A stretch of 60,636 bases of DNA from Moraxellaceae bacterium. Lineage in GTDB: Bacteria; Pseudomonadota; Gammaproteobacteria; Burkholderiales; Rhodocyclaceae. Under the pieces are notes generated by a model, which saw only the letters and a program-made list of their open reading frames with translations, was not told the origin of the DNA and ran no database searches. Positions 34,656 to 47,814 of the stretch are shown one piece after another. The first letter of the stretch is position 1. Each line of letters opens with the position of its first letter. A program made the position numbers and the translations under genes. The stretch is taken from contig JAVHYF010000028.1 of NCBI GenBank assembly GCA_031119205.1, positions 1-60,636 of the forward strand, written 5' to 3'.

Positions 34656-35384
34656 ATGTCCTGCCGTCGCCTGATTGTTTTGCTGCTGGTCTTTACCGTG
34701 ACGGCCTGCGAGCGCAAGCCGCCGGCGGTTCAGCCTGCCGCCGCGGTGGAGGTGGTGCCCCGCGAAGGTCCGGTCTTCAACGAAGCCTTCGTCGAGGGTT
34801 TCGAGGCCCGGGTGGGGGGCCAGACCTACCGGTTCCGCAGCCAGGCGGTCGGCGAGTTGTATCTGCCTTCCGGCAGGCTGGTGGCCTGCGATCCCCTGGT
34901 GAGCTGCGGCGATGCCTTTGCTGCCCGTGTGCCGGCCGGGCGCTTTCCCTTGCAGCTGGCCATCGCGCGTAACGGTGACGACGAGCGGGTGGCTTTGGCA
35001 AAGATCGTGTTCGCGGAGGGACCGATCGCATCCTGGGAGCTGGCGGTGACCCCCGCGCAGGATGTATCGACGCTGAAGCCGGGAGAGTTCTTCGGTTACG
35101 GCGTCGACAGCGGCACGGGTGGCTTCATGGATGCCGACGCGTTGACGGCTTTCGAAGCCGAGCGCGAACGGGGTGGCGAGAAGTTCGACCAGCAGCTCTT
35201 CGACGCGCTGGACAAGACCTATCGCCACACCTGGAGCTGGCATCTCCACCAGACCACTGGTGGAACGGTGGCGATGTTCTCCAGCGGCTATGGCGACGGC
35301 GCCTACCCGACCTACCGTGGCTACGACAAGGCGGGCAAGCTGGTCGCGGTGATCACCGACTTCATGATCGTGCCATGGCGCTGA
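34656..35384 (+). CDS. DUF4241 domain lipoprotein
   Basis: The 242-residue product has a lipoprotein signal (RLIVLLLVFTVTAC, lipidated Cys) and a DUF4241 domain, recognised by LPSGRLVACDPL near the start of the domain, GYGVDSGTGGFMD and FSSGYGDGAYPTYRGYD at the C-terminus. The family function is unknown; most members are cytoplasmic, so a lipidated version is a little unusual. I chose the ATG at 34656 because it gives a normal lipobox spacing. It overlaps the next gene by 10 nt. Confidence 0.8.
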   Translation: MSCRRLIVLLLVFTVTACERKPPAVQPAAAVEVVPREGPVFNEAFVEGFEARVGGQTYRFRSQAVGELYLPSGRLVACDPLVSCGDAFAARVPAGRFPLQLAIARNGDDERVALAKIVFAEGPIASWELAVTPAQDVSTLKPGEFFGYGVDSGTGGFMDADALTAFEAERERGGEKFDQQLFDALDKTYRHTWSWHLHQTTGGTVAMFSSGYGDGAYPTYRGYDKAGKLVAVITDFMIVPWR

Positions 35385-35695
35385 GCGCGCGTTCCCGCAT
35401 GTTCCGGCAGGCGGGAGCCGGCTTGGTCATGCTGGCGGTGGCGTGCTCCGTCGCGACGGCTGTCTGGCTATGGGAGCTGCGTTGCGAAAACTTCGGTTGC
35501 ACCGGGCTCGGCATCGCATGGGCGATGTGGAGCGCTGCGGTGTATGCGCCGACCCTGTTCCTCGGGGCGTTGCTGCACTTCCGCTTCCCGCCGGCGCCCG
35601 GCTGGTTGCAGGCCATGCGCGGCGCCCTGTTGCTGCATCTTGCCGTTGGCTTGGGTCTGGCTTGCCATTACTGCCTTGTCGTCCTTGCCCGCTGA
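35375..35695 (+). CDS. Small membrane protein
   Basis: The 106-residue hydrophobic protein has three predicted membrane segments (about residues 14-33, 44-66 and 80-102) and conserved-looking cysteines (LRCENFGCTG). No family is recognised. Its ATG lies inside the last codons of the DUF4241 gene (10-nt overlap) and it ends 27 nt before the next gene, so the three genes at 34656-36601 probably form an operon. Confidence 0.65.
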   Translation: MALSARSRMFRQAGAGLVMLAVACSVATAVWLWELRCENFGCTGLGIAWAMWSAAVYAPTLFLGALLHFRFPPAPGWLQAMRGALLLHLAVGLGLACHYCLVVLAR

Positions 35696-35722
35696 ATCAA
35701 TCCTGCGAGATACCCACTGCAC

Positions 35723-36601
35723 ATGAGCCTCGACCCCGCCGACGAACCGCCAATCGATGTGTCGTTGATCCACCATATGGAGGCGCGCGCGCTGGAGATC
35801 GCGCAACAGAAGGCCAGCACGGCTGAAGAGCGGGCGAAGCTCGCAGGCCTGTGTGCGTTGCGCGAGCAGCTGATGGGGCAGCGTGCCGGGTTCGACGGCG
35901 AGGCGGTGGCTGCCCGCCATGCGCGTGGCGAAGTGTATTCAGCTGCGCGCGTGGCGGCGATCAATGCCATGGGTCCGACGCGCGAGGATATGGAGCGCGA
36001 CGTGCGCACCCTGTATGCCGCGCAGCCAGACGCTGACGAAGTGCTGCGCACCCATGCCCGCACGCATTTCGTCTACGCCCTGATGTCCGCGCGCCTCCTG
36101 CTCGCCGAGCACACGCCCGACATTGTCGAAGCCGCCCGCGGCATGCAGCGGGAGGAGGAGGCATTCGCCGCGGCCTGGCTGGCCTGCATCGGTGACGACG
36201 CCTTCCTGGCCGAGATACGGGTGCTACAGCGCGAGGCGCTCGGGGTGCTGCGCACATCGACACGGGCGATGTACTTCGTGACGCAGCCAGAGATTGTCGG
36301 GTTCGACGACACCGACGCGCAGGTGCTGGGCAAGGCCTGGAAGAAACTCGACGAACTGGCCGGGGCTGTCGGTCAGCCGCCCCTGTCCGGCTTCATCGCG
36401 GTGCCCGGCGAGGGCGATGCCGCAGGCGTGGACGCGGCGCAGTTGTTGCCGGTGATCGACGCACTGCTCGCGGCCTTGTCAGGGCCGGATCACAAGCTGC
36501 CCGGCAAGCGTGCCACGCAGGCCGTGCTGACGAAGTTGCGCGACGCCTTGTCGGCGCTCGCGAAGCAGGGCGGTCGCGTGTACTTCGACATCGACCTCTG
36601 A
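35723..36601 (+). CDS. Hypothetical helical protein
   Basis: This encodes 292 residues, predicted almost entirely alpha-helical and soluble, with no signal peptide. Long amphipathic helices (EARALEIAQQKASTAEERAKL; VLRTHARTHFVYALMSARLLLAE) and an acidic composition stand out. A glycine/acid-rich loop near residue 225 (VPGEGDAAGVD) separates a C-terminal helical segment. I do not recognise a family. It is the third gene after the DUF4241 and small membrane protein genes. Confidence 0.65.
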   Translation: MSLDPADEPPIDVSLIHHMEARALEIAQQKASTAEERAKLAGLCALREQLMGQRAGFDGEAVAARHARGEVYSAARVAAINAMGPTREDMERDVRTLYAAQPDADEVLRTHARTHFVYALMSARLLLAEHTPDIVEAARGMQREEEAFAAAWLACIGDDAFLAEIRVLQREALGVLRTSTRAMYFVTQPEIVGFDDTDAQVLGKAWKKLDELAGAVGQPPLSGFIAVPGEGDAAGVDAAQLLPVIDALLAALSGPDHKLPGKRATQAVLTKLRDALSALAKQGGRVYFDIDL

Positions 36602-36605
36602 GGGC

Positions 36606-37799
36606 TCAGACGCTCTGCCCTGCTGCGTACCCGCTGGCCCAGGCCCACTGGAAGTTGTAGCCACCGAGCCAGCCGGTGACGTCCATCACTTCGCCGACGA
36701 AGTGCAGGCCCGGTACCTGTCTCGCCATCATCGTCTTCTGGTCCAGCGCGCGCGTATCCACGCCGCCGCGCGTGACTTCCGCCTTGCGGTAGCCCTCGGA
36801 GCCGGCCGGTGTGAGTTGCCAGGCCTGGACGCCGCGGGCGAGCTCGCGCAGGGTCTTGTCGGCACAGTCGGCGATGGGCTTGCCGGCCAGACCCGCGCGC
36901 TCCACCCAGGCGTCGGCGAGGCGGCGCGGCAACCACTGCGCCAGCACGCTGGCGACATGCTGGCGGTTGGCGTGCTTGGCGGCGATCAGCGATTCGTCCA
37001 GGCGCTGGTCGGGCACGAGGTTGATGGCAAGCGTTTCGCCCGGTTGCCAGAAGGACGAGATCTGCAGGATGGCCGGGCCGGACAGGCCGCGGTGGGTGAA
37101 CAGCAGGTCTTCACGGAAGTGGCCCTCGGCGCAGCTCACCTCGACTTCCAGTGAAGCCCCGGCCAACTCTGCGAAGGGCGCCCAGGCGGCGGGGTCGAAG
37201 GTCAGCGGTACCAGTGCCGGACGTGGCGCGATCAGCGGAATGCCGAACTGCTTCGCGATGCGGTGGCCGAAATCGGTGGCGCCGATCTTGGGGATGGACA
37301 GGCCGCCGGTAGCGATGACCACCGACCCGACCTGCAGCGCACCCAGGCTGGTTTCCAGCAGCCAGGCATCACCCTCGCGGCGCAGGGCCTGCACCGTGCA
37401 GGGCCGGCGCCAGCTCACGCCGCCGGCATCGCATTCGGCCACCAGCATGTCGATGATGTCCTGCGCGCTGTCGTCGCAGAACAGCTGGCCACGGTGCTTC
37501 TCGTGCCAGCGGATGCCGTATCGCTCCACCAGCTTGATGAAATCCTGCGGCCTGTAGCGCGACAGGGCGGCGCGACAGAAGTGCGGATTGTCGGAAAGGA
37601 AGTTGGCCGGGCCGGCGCCGAGGTTGGTGAAGTTGCAGCGGCCGCCGCCGGAGATGCGGATCTTCTCCGCCAGCTTCCCGGCGTGGTCGATCAGCACCAC
37701 CTTGCGGCCGCGTTGACCGGCCACGGCGGCGGCCATCATGCCTGCCGCGCCGGCCCCGATGACCGCGACGTCGAACTGCCCGGCAGGTTGTTGTGTCAT
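36606..37799 (-). CDS. BaiN/HI0933-family flavoprotein
   Basis: The 397-residue FAD-dependent oxidoreductase carries the dinucleotide motif VIGAGAAGMMAA (about residues 13-24) and the family signature ISGGGRCNFTNLG. SVVIATGGLSIPKIGATDFG and TRGGVDTRALDQKTM are further landmarks, and the closing FVGEVMDVTGWLGGYNFQWAWASG is diagnostic of the YhiN/HI0933/BaiN family. Related BaiN acts in bile-acid reduction, but most members have no known substrate. The ATG at 37799 starts 12 residues before the FAD motif. It ends 4 nt from the opposing helical-protein gene. Confidence 0.88.
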   Translation of the reverse strand: MTQQPAGQFDVAVIGAGAAGMMAAAVAGQRGRKVVLIDHAGKLAEKIRISGGGRCNFTNLGAGPANFLSDNPHFCRAALSRYRPQDFIKLVERYGIRWHEKHRGQLFCDDSAQDIIDMLVAECDAGGVSWRRPCTVQALRREGDAWLLETSLGALQVGSVVIATGGLSIPKIGATDFGHRIAKQFGIPLIAPRPALVPLTFDPAAWAPFAELAGASLEVEVSCAEGHFREDLLFTHRGLSGPAILQISSFWQPGETLAINLVPDQRLDESLIAAKHANRQHVASVLAQWLPRRLADAWVERAGLAGKPIADCADKTLRELARGVQAWQLTPAGSEGYRKAEVTRGGVDTRALDQKTMMARQVPGLHFVGEVMDVTGWLGGYNFQWAWASGYAAGQSV

Positions 37800-37871
37800 G
37801 CGCCGATGATAGCGTGCGCGCCCCGCGAGGCCCGTGCCCCGCGATGCCAACGCGCCCGCCGCAGCGCTCGG

Positions 37872-39029
37872 TCAGCCCAGCGGGCCGCCTTCGATGGTGC
37901 TGGCCAGGCCGCGGATGATGCGGCTGCCGTCCTCTGCCCGCAGTTCGTCGTACCAGGCCTGCATGGCCTGCGGGTCGATGCCGTGGGTGATGTCGCTGCG
38001 CTTGCGGGCGCGCAGCACCAGCTCGCCGGCGCGTTCGACGCGGCGCTTCACGTAACGCTGCAAGGCGTCCTCGATGCCCTGCGTATGGGTCTGCAGCGCG
38101 GTCGCCAGCACGATGGCGTCCTCCATCGCCGAACCGCCGCCCTGACCGATGTCCGGCGTGGTGTTGTGGGCGGCATCCCCCAGCAGGGCCACGCGGCCGC
38201 GCGTCCAGGTGTTGAAGGGGTCGATGTCGTGGATCTCGATGCGGTTGGTGGTCTGCTCGTCGATCTGGTCGATGAGGCGCTGTACCGGCGCTGCCCAGCC
38301 GCGGAAATACTCGCGCAGGTTCTCCTTGTAGGTCGCGCGCTCGTTCGGCAGGCCCTTCGGCAAGGGCGCGTCGAAGAAGAAGTAGAAGCGCCCGTCGGCC
38401 ACCGGCATGACCGACACCCGCTTGCCTTCGCCGACGAAGGTGGTCCATTGCGTGGCCGGCGCGATGGCTTCGTCGATCGCCACCAGCCCGTTCCAGTTCA
38501 CGTAGCCGGCGTAACGCCGCTCCACCGGCTGGCCCAGGATATAGCTGCGCACCAGCGAGTGCGCGCCGTCGGCACCGATCAGCAGGTCGCCCTGCGCAGT
38601 AGTGCCATCGGCGAACACCGCGGTGACCTGCGCGCCATCGTCGCGCACTTCCACCATGCGCATGCCCAGGCGGATGCGGTCCAGACCGAACTCGCGCATC
38701 AGCATGGCCTGCAGGTCCGCGCGCGACACCGGGTAGGGGCGCTGGCCCACCGCGTCCACCAGCGGGGCGAGGCTGAACTGCGTCATCGTGTGACCGTTCA
38801 GGCCATCCACGTAGGCCATGCTCGCCATGTCGCCACCCAGTGCGGCCAGCTGCTTTTCGAGGCCCAGGTAGTTGAGGCACTTCACGCCGTTGGACCACAG
38901 CGAGATGGCGGCGCCCACCGGCCGGATCTCCACCGCCTGCTCGAAGACCTCGACCTCATGGCCGAAGCGGCGCAAGGCGATACCCGCGCTCAAGCCGCCC
39001 ATGCCTGCGCCGATGATGATGACTTTCAT
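37872..39029 (-). CDS. hpxO: FAD-dependent urate hydroxylase HpxO
   Basis: The 385-residue flavoprotein closely follows Klebsiella HpxO, which hydroxylates urate to 5-hydroxyisourate with NADH and O2. Shared segments include [88 protein letters not shown] and the ending STIEGGPLG. The Arg of GKRVS and Tyr of RFYFFF, catalytic in HpxO, are present. Length is the same as the Klebsiella enzyme. The ATG at 39029 starts at the FAD motif [12 protein letters not shown]. No other purine-degradation gene is in the window. Confidence 0.88.
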   Translation of the reverse strand: MKVIIIGAGMGGLSAGIALRRFGHEVEVFEQAVEIRPVGAAISLWSNGVKCLNYLGLEKQLAALGGDMASMAYVDGLNGHTMTQFSLAPLVDAVGQRPYPVSRADLQAMLMREFGLDRIRLGMRMVEVRDDGAQVTAVFADGTTAQGDLLIGADGAHSLVRSYILGQPVERRYAGYVNWNGLVAIDEAIAPATQWTTFVGEGKRVSVMPVADGRFYFFFDAPLPKGLPNERATYKENLREYFRGWAAPVQRLIDQIDEQTTNRIEIHDIDPFNTWTRGRVALLGDAAHNTTPDIGQGGGSAMEDAIVLATALQTHTQGIEDALQRYVKRRVERAGELVLRARKRSDITHGIDPQAMQAWYDELRAEDGSRIIRGLASTIEGGPLG

Positions 39030-39288
39030 TGCTGCTGCCCTTCCTTGCCGCATGACGTCCCGGCCCGACACCCTGTCGCCGGGAGGCTGCTTCACGCAGG
39101 GAATGTATCCGACGGCCCCGCCATGCAGTTTCGTGCAGGCGCAACTGCGGAATACGAAAGCGCGAAAGGAGAAGGCCGCGGAGATGAGACAGGGGCGCGC
39201 AAAGTGTTATCGTCCGCAACGATCCAACGTACCGTCCGGGTCGTCAGGCGCCGCCAACCGCGTGCGCAAGGCCCCGGACACCGCAGTC

Positions 39289-39750
39289 ATGACCGAAATC
39301 ACTACCACTGAAACCACCACCGGCGCCGCGACCGAAGCGGCTTCCCCTAGCGCCCGCGACCTGCTGAAGTCCCTTCACGAGACTTACCCGGTGCTCGCCA
39401 ACCATCAACCGCTGGCGATCGGCATCGACAAGCAGTTGCTGGCGGCGCAGCCCGGCATCAACCGCAAGCTGCTGCGCGTGGCACTCGGCATCCACACGCA
39501 CACCGTGCGCTATCTCAAGACGCTGCAGGAGGCGACGCAACGCTTCGACCTGGCGGGTAACGCTGCCGGCGAGGTGACGGCCGAGCAGCGCGAAGTGGCC
39601 GGCAAGGAACTGCTGGAACGCTTCAAGAAGCGCGCGCAGGCCAACAAGGCGGCGGTTGCGGCCAAACAGGCGGTCGAGAAGAAAGAGCGCGTCGAGAAGG
39701 AACGCGCGCAGAAGCTCGACCAGCTGGTCAGCAAGTTCTCGCGGAAGTGA
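39289..39750 (+). CDS. ProQ/FinO family RNA-binding protein
   Basis: The 153-residue protein has a FinO/ProQ domain (about residues 23-120): LLKSLHETYPVL, PLAIGIDKQLLA, KLLRVALGIHTHTVRYLKTL and RFDLAGNAAGEVTAEQ. These small basic proteins are RNA chaperones for sRNAs and mRNA 3' ends. The N-terminus is Thr/Ala-rich and the C-terminus is a Lys/Glu/Ala-rich coiled tail (AVEKKERVEKERAQKL), likely to aid RNA binding. I chose the ATG at 39289 because the domain starts soon after. The 3' end overlaps a convergent hypothetical gene by 23 nt. Confidence 0.88.
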   Translation: MTEITTTETTTGAATEAASPSARDLLKSLHETYPVLANHQPLAIGIDKQLLAAQPGINRKLLRVALGIHTHTVRYLKTLQEATQRFDLAGNAAGEVTAEQREVAGKELLERFKKRAQANKAAVAAKQAVEKKERVEKERAQKLDQLVSKFSRK

Positions 39751-40117
39751 CGGACGTGACGGAAGTGACCGTCGCCGCCTGAGCAGCGGCCGGCACTGTC
39801 GCGCTGCCGCCGGCGAGGCGGAAGCACTCACCGGCCTCGCTCATCAGGCGGGCCAGCGTCAGCTGCAGGTGGTCACGCCAGGAAGGCTGGCCGGCCAGCT
39901 CGCGATGCACCCAGTCGGCAACCAGATCGCGCCCAGCCACGATATGGCCGAGCCACTGCTGTTCGTCCCGCCAGGCGAAAGCCACCGGTCCCGGCGTGTC
40001 CACCAGCGCCGCATCCGCGATGGGAGTGAAGCGCACCGTCAGCCCGGTGATGTGGCGCAGGGCGGTATCGGCGGGCAGGCGTTGCCAGCTGGTGAGCAGG
40101 TAGGTGTTGCGATCCAT
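39728..40117 (-). CDS. Hypothetical protein
   Basis: This 129-residue protein has no recognised family. The first 90 residues look like a compact beta-alpha domain (LRHITGLTVRFTPIADAALVD, VAFAWRDEQQWLGHIVAGRDLVADWV), and the tail is Ala/Thr/Val-rich with three copies of a TSV triplet arising from near-repeats of GTGACGGA in the DNA. The 3' end overlaps the ProQ gene on the opposite strand by 23 nt. Antisense coding over ProQ is not needed, so the frame is probably genuine. Confidence 0.6.
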   Translation of the reverse strand: MDRNTYLLTSWQRLPADTALRHITGLTVRFTPIADAALVDTPGPVAFAWRDEQQWLGHIVAGRDLVADWVHRELAGQPSWRDHLQLTLARLMSEAGECFRLAGGSATVPAAAQAATVTSVTSVTSARTC

Positions 40118-40276
40118 GATCAGGCGTTTGCGGGTTGCTTTGCCTGTATAGCGGCGAAAGCCGCCGCGGCATCATGCGGACTCGCCGCCGGATGCCAAAC
40201 CTTTCACGCTGCACAACGCAAACGAATGTGTCCTGCCCGCCGCACCCTGCTGGCACAGGCGCACGTGCGGGCTTTG

Positions 40277-40906
40277 TCACACCTTGCGTGAGGAGCCGGC
40301 CGGCATGCCCGCGAGTCGCGCCGCCATGTCGGCGAGGCCCAGCACCTCGGCCTGCGGGCAGCGGGCCAGCGCGGACGCCGGCATCAGCGAGGACGAGGCC
40401 TCCGCCGGGCGTTGCACCCAGCCACGACCGCCTGCCGCCAGGACGGCCGCGAGGCCGTCGGAGCCGTCCTCGTTGGCACCGCTCAGCACGATGCCCAGCA
40501 GGCCTTCCGCATAGACATCGGCAGCGGCTTCGAACAGCACGTCGATGGACGGGCGCGCGAAGCACACCGGCTCGTCGGACGACAGCGACAGCAGCGGCCC
40601 GTCATCGCTGCGGTCGACCAGCAGGTGGTAGTCCGGCGGCGCGAAGTACACCGTGCCGCGCGCCACCGGCTCCTTGTCGGCGGCCTCGCACACCGGCCGG
40701 GCGCAACGCGGCGTGAAGATGTCGGCGAGCAGGCTGGGCCGCTCGCGCGGCAGGTGCTGCACGACGAACACCGGAATGTCGAAGCGGGCGGGCAGGGCGG
40801 TCAACAGGACGGAAATGGCCTCCACGCCACCGGCCGACGCGCCGATGACGATCGCGTCCGGCTGCGGCGGGCGCGCCGACGCGGGGCGCTTGCCGAGGCG
40901 GATCAC
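40277..40906 (-). CDS. Stand-alone CheB-type methylesterase
   Basis: The 209-residue product is a CheB catalytic domain without the usual N-terminal receiver. The Ser/His/Asp triad is present: Ser24 in GASAGG, His51 in VQHLP and Asp147 in NEDG. CheB removes methyl groups from, or deamidates, chemoreceptor glutamates. Here, with CheR and a hybrid kinase, it probably acts in a non-chemotaxis sensory system. The GTG at 40906 overlaps the CheR stop as GTGA, which fixes the start; the longer frame to 41023 lies inside cheR. No receptor (MCP) gene is near. Confidence 0.88.
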   Translation of the reverse strand: MIRLGKRPASARPPQPDAIVIGASAGGVEAISVLLTALPARFDIPVFVVQHLPRERPSLLADIFTPRCARPVCEAADKEPVARGTVYFAPPDYHLLVDRSDDGPLLSLSSDEPVCFARPSIDVLFEAAADVYAEGLLGIVLSGANEDGSDGLAAVLAAGGRGWVQRPAEASSSLMPASALARCPQAEVLGLADMAARLAGMPAGSSRKV

Positions 40907-41745
40907 GCCGGGCTCCGTTTCTGGAACAGGCGGTCGACGCGTGCGATCTCGTCGAAGCGCTCGGCGTAAGCCGAAAACCGCAGCGACTCCTTGGCGCCAA
41001 GGCCGAGGAAGCCCTTGTGGCACAGCGCCTCGTGGAACAGGCCGATGGCGCGGTCCTGCAGCTCGCGGTTGAAGTAGATCAGCACGTTGCGGCAGGACAC
41101 GAACTGCACCTCGGCGAACACGCTGTCGGTGGCCAGGCTGTGGTCGGAGAACACGATGTGCTTGCGGAAGGCCTTGTCGAAGATCGCGCGGCCGTAGGCG
41201 GCGGTGTAGTACTCCGATAGCGAAGTGCGCGCGCCGGAGCGCTGGTGGTTAGCGGTGAAGCCGGCGATCCGTTCGATGTCGTACACCCCGGCCTCCGCAC
41301 GTTGCAATGCATGCGCGTTGATGTCGGTGGCGTAGATCAGCGAGCGCTCCAGCAAGCCTTCCTCGTGCAGCAGGATGGCCAGCGAATACACCTCCTCGCC
41401 GGCGCTGCAGCCGGCCACCCAGAACTTCAGCGAGGGATAGGTGCGCAGCAGCGGCACCACCTGCTCGCGGATCGACAGGAAGTAGGACGGGTCGCGGAAC
41501 ATCTCGCTGACCTGCACGGTGAGGAATTCCAGCAGCGCCGGAAACATCGCCGGCTCGTGCAGCACGCGGTCCTGCAGCTGCGACAGCGTCTTGCAGCCGA
41601 AGCGGTCCATCGCCGTGGTGAGGCGACGCTTGATCGACGCGCCCGCGTACTCGCGGAAGTCGTAGTGGTACTTCAGGTAGATCGCCTCGATGAGCAGTTG
41701 CAGCTCTATGTCGGCAACCCGGCCGCTGATCCTCGTGTCGCTCAC
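40903..41745 (-). CDS. CheR-type protein-glutamate methyltransferase
   Basis: The 280-residue methyltransferase has the CheR N-terminal helical domain (residues 13-70, YHYDFREYAGASIKRR) and the SAM-binding domain with TVQVSEMFRDPSYF, FWVAGCSAGEEVYSLA (about 108-123), the ATDIN acidic loop and FVSCRNVLIYF. All are characteristic of CheR. It lies 45 nt after the hybrid kinase gene and overlaps the CheB gene by 4 nt. The target may be the kinase itself or an unseen partner, as no chemoreceptor is encoded nearby. Confidence 0.9.
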   Translation of the reverse strand: MSDTRISGRVADIELQLLIEAIYLKYHYDFREYAGASIKRRLTTAMDRFGCKTLSQLQDRVLHEPAMFPALLEFLTVQVSEMFRDPSYFLSIREQVVPLLRTYPSLKFWVAGCSAGEEVYSLAILLHEEGLLERSLIYATDINAHALQRAEAGVYDIERIAGFTANHQRSGARTSLSEYYTAAYGRAIFDKAFRKHIVFSDHSLATDSVFAEVQFVSCRNVLIYFNRELQDRAIGLFHEALCHKGFLGLGAKESLRFSAYAERFDEIARVDRLFQKRSPA

Positions 41746-41790
41746 ATGTCCTCGCCGTTCATGCTTTCACGCGTCCTTCACACGCGCCTA

Positions 41791-45336
<3,546 letters not shown>

Positions 45337-45704
45337 GGCAGTTCCTCGTTGTTGCGTTGTCGTTATCGGATGGGGGCCTGGATGACCGGGTCACGCATGC
45401 GGTCCGTTGGGGGCGGGCCGGCGCACATCGCGCTGCTGCTGCGGAAAAGCAAACCGGGAATCGTCTCGTGCCTGCCGGCTCGGCCTTGTAGGAATGCTCC
45501 TATTCGGTTCCGGGCCGACCGTACTTTGTCGTCGTGGTGTCGAACAGGTCACGCGTAAGGCGCGGCGGCGCTCGTGCGGATGTCACACGCGCCAGCAAGC
45601 CAGAAAAAGATGCGCCGGGCTCTTGCCATGACTACTGTTAATTCATACAGTTTTGCGCCCGCCTGTCCCACCGTTTTCAGAAAGCTCCGCGCCCGTCCCT
45701 GCCC
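45337..45704. other. Divergent control region, kinase and helicase genes
   Basis: This interval of 368 nt separates two divergently transcribed genes and should hold both promoters. I see no gene in it. The only clear signal is the palindrome at 45489-45502, annotated separately. Confidence 0.5.
45489..45502. promoter_or_regulatory. Candidate LuxR/RcsB-type operator
   Basis: TAGGAATGCTCCTA is a 5-4-5 inverted repeat in the divergent control region, matching 11 of 14 positions of the RcsB-type box TAAGAATATTCCTA. It lies about 150 nt upstream of the hybrid kinase and 200 nt upstream of the helicase. A NarL/LuxR-family response regulator is the likely class of binder, but none is in the window. 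Confidence 0.4.
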
Positions 45705-47777
45705 ATGTCCGCTCCGCCGCCCGGTGACATCCCGGCCTACCTCAGCCGTCTGAACGACGAGCAGCGCGCTGCCGTGCTGCATGGCGATGCGCCGCTGCTG
45801 GTGATCGCCGGTGCCGGCACCGGCAAGACCAGCACGCTGGCCCACCGGGTGGCGCACCTGATCGCGCAGGGTGCGGACCCGCAGGCCATCCTGCTGCTCA
45901 CCTTCTCGCGCCGCGCCGCCTTCGAGATGAGCCGGCGGGTGGAGCGCATCGTCGCCAGCCTGGACGGCCCGGCGTCCAACCTGGCCCGCGCCGCCCTGCA
46001 GTGGGCCGGCACCTTCCACGGCATCGGCGCGCGCCTGCTGCGCGAGTACGCGCCGCAACTCGGGCTGAGCCCGTCCTTCACGATCCATGACCGCGAGGAC
46101 TCGGCCGACCTGATGAACCTGGTGCGCCACGACCTCGGCCAGTCGACCAAGGACAAGCGCTTCCCCACCAAGCAGACCTGCATGTCGATCTACTCGCAGG
46201 TCATCAACACCGGCGTGCCGTTGGGCGAACTGCTGCCGGACGTGTGGCCCTGGTGCGCGGAATGGGAAGACGAATTGCGCGCGCTCTTCAGCCGCTACGT
46301 CGAGGCCAAGCAACACCAGGCGGTGCTGGATTACGACGACCTGCTGCTGTACTGGGCGCAGATGCTCACCGAGCCGGCGCTGGCGGCGAGTGTCGGCGGG
46401 CGCTTCCGCCATGTGCTGGTGGACGAATACCAGGACACCAACAGGCTGCAGGGCAGCATCCTGCGCTCACTCAAACCGGACGGGCGCGGCCTCACCGTGG
46501 TGGGCGACGACGCGCAGTCCATCTATTCCTTCCGCGGCGCCACGGTGCGCAACATCCTGGAATTCCCGCAGCAGTTCGAGCCACCGGCGCGCGTGGTCAC
46601 GCTGGCGCGCAACTACCGCTCCACGCCGGACATCCTCGCCGCATCGAACGCCGTCATCGGCCTTGCCGAAGAGCGCTTCGAAAAAGACCTGTGGACCGAT
46701 AAGGCCGCCAAGGGCAAGCCGCTGCTGGTGACCGTGCGCGACGAGGCCGAACAGGCGCGCTACGTCGTGGAGCAGGTGCTGGAACAACGCGAGGCCGGCA
46801 CCATCCTCAAGAAGCAGGCGGTGCTGTTCCGCGCCGCCACGCACAGCGCGCAGCTGGAGGTCGAACTCACTCGCCGCAACGTGCCCTTCGTGAAGTTCGG
46901 CGGCCTCAAGTTCCTCGAGGCCTCGCACATCAAGGACCTGCTGGCGGTGCTGCGCTGGATCGAGAACCCGCGCGACCGCGTCGCCGGTTTCCGCGTGCTG
47001 CACCTGATTGCCGGCATCGGCCCGAAGACTGCGGGCAAGGTGCTGGATGTCGCCGGCACCGCCGAGCATCCCGCTGCCGCGCTGGCCGCCTTCGTGCCGC
47101 CAGCCCAGGCGCGTGCGGAGTGGGAGCTTTTCGTCGCGCTGGTGGCGCAGCTGCGCACGGCGCAATCCGCCTGGCCCAGCGAGTTCGAACGCGTACGCCA
47201 GTGGTACGAACCGCAGATGGCGCGCAAGCACGAGGACGCCGACATCCGCGCCGGCGACCTGCTGCAGATGGAGCGCATCGCCGCCACCTACCCGACGCGC
47301 GAGCGCTTCCTGTCCGAGCTGACGCTGGACCCGCCGGACGCCACCAGCGACGAATCCGGCGTGCCGCTGCGCGACGAGGACTACATGATCCTGTCCACCA
47401 TCCACTCCGCGAAGGGCCAGGAATGGGACGTGGTGTTCCTGCTCAACGCGGTGGACGGCTGCATCCCCTCCGACATGGCCACCGGGAGCAGCGCCGAGAT
47501 CGAGGAAGAGCGCCGCCTGCTGTACGTGGCGATGACCCGCGCGCGTGATGCCCTGCACGTCATGACGCCGCAACGCTTCTACGTCACCCAGCAGACCCCG
47601 CAGGGCGACCGCCATCTCTACGCCAACTGCACCCGCTTCATCCCCGCCAGCCTGCTGCCGCTGTTCCAGCCGACCGCATGGCCGGTGGCGAAACCGCCGG
47701 ATCTCAACACGCCGGCAGTGCCAGCGCCTCAAGCCGTCATTGATCTGGCCGCGCGTATGCGGGCGATGTGGAAGTGA
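45705..47777 (+). CDS. UvrD/Rep-like SF1 DNA helicase
   Basis: The 690-residue ATP-dependent DNA helicase has all superfamily 1A motifs: LNDEQRAAVLHGDAPLLV (Q motif), GAGTGKTSTLAHR (Walker A), the LVDEYQDTN box (Walker B), VVGDDAQSIYSFRGA (III), LARNYRST (IV), LSTIHSAKGQEWDVVF (V) and LLYVAMTRARDAL (VI). Length is normal for UvrD/Rep/PcrA, but the sequence is not the canonical UvrD, so this is a paralogous helicase in DNA repair or replication restart. No nuclease domain is appended. The ATG at 45705 is preferred; there is no operon partner. Confidence 0.9.
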   Translation: MSAPPPGDIPAYLSRLNDEQRAAVLHGDAPLLVIAGAGTGKTSTLAHRVAHLIAQGADPQAILLLTFSRRAAFEMSRRVERIVASLDGPASNLARAALQWAGTFHGIGARLLREYAPQLGLSPSFTIHDREDSADLMNLVRHDLGQSTKDKRFPTKQTCMSIYSQVINTGVPLGELLPDVWPWCAEWEDELRALFSRYVEAKQHQAVLDYDDLLLYWAQMLTEPALAASVGGRFRHVLVDEYQDTNRLQGSILRSLKPDGRGLTVVGDDAQSIYSFRGATVRNILEFPQQFEPPARVVTLARNYRSTPDILAASNAVIGLAEERFEKDLWTDKAAKGKPLLVTVRDEAEQARYVVEQVLEQREAGTILKKQAVLFRAATHSAQLEVELTRRNVPFVKFGGLKFLEASHIKDLLAVLRWIENPRDRVAGFRVLHLIAGIGPKTAGKVLDVAGTAEHPAAALAAFVPPAQARAEWELFVALVAQLRTAQSAWPSEFERVRQWYEPQMARKHEDADIRAGDLLQMERIAATYPTRERFLSELTLDPPDATSDESGVPLRDEDYMILSTIHSAKGQEWDVVFLLNAVDGCIPSDMATGSSAEIEEERRLLYVAMTRARDALHVMTPQRFYVTQQTPQGDRHLYANCTRFIPASLLPLFQPTAWPVAKPPDLNTPAVPAPQAVIDLAARMRAMWK

Positions 47778-47814
47778 CGATCGTGCGAAGGGCCGATCCG
47801 GTTTTGCGATCAGC

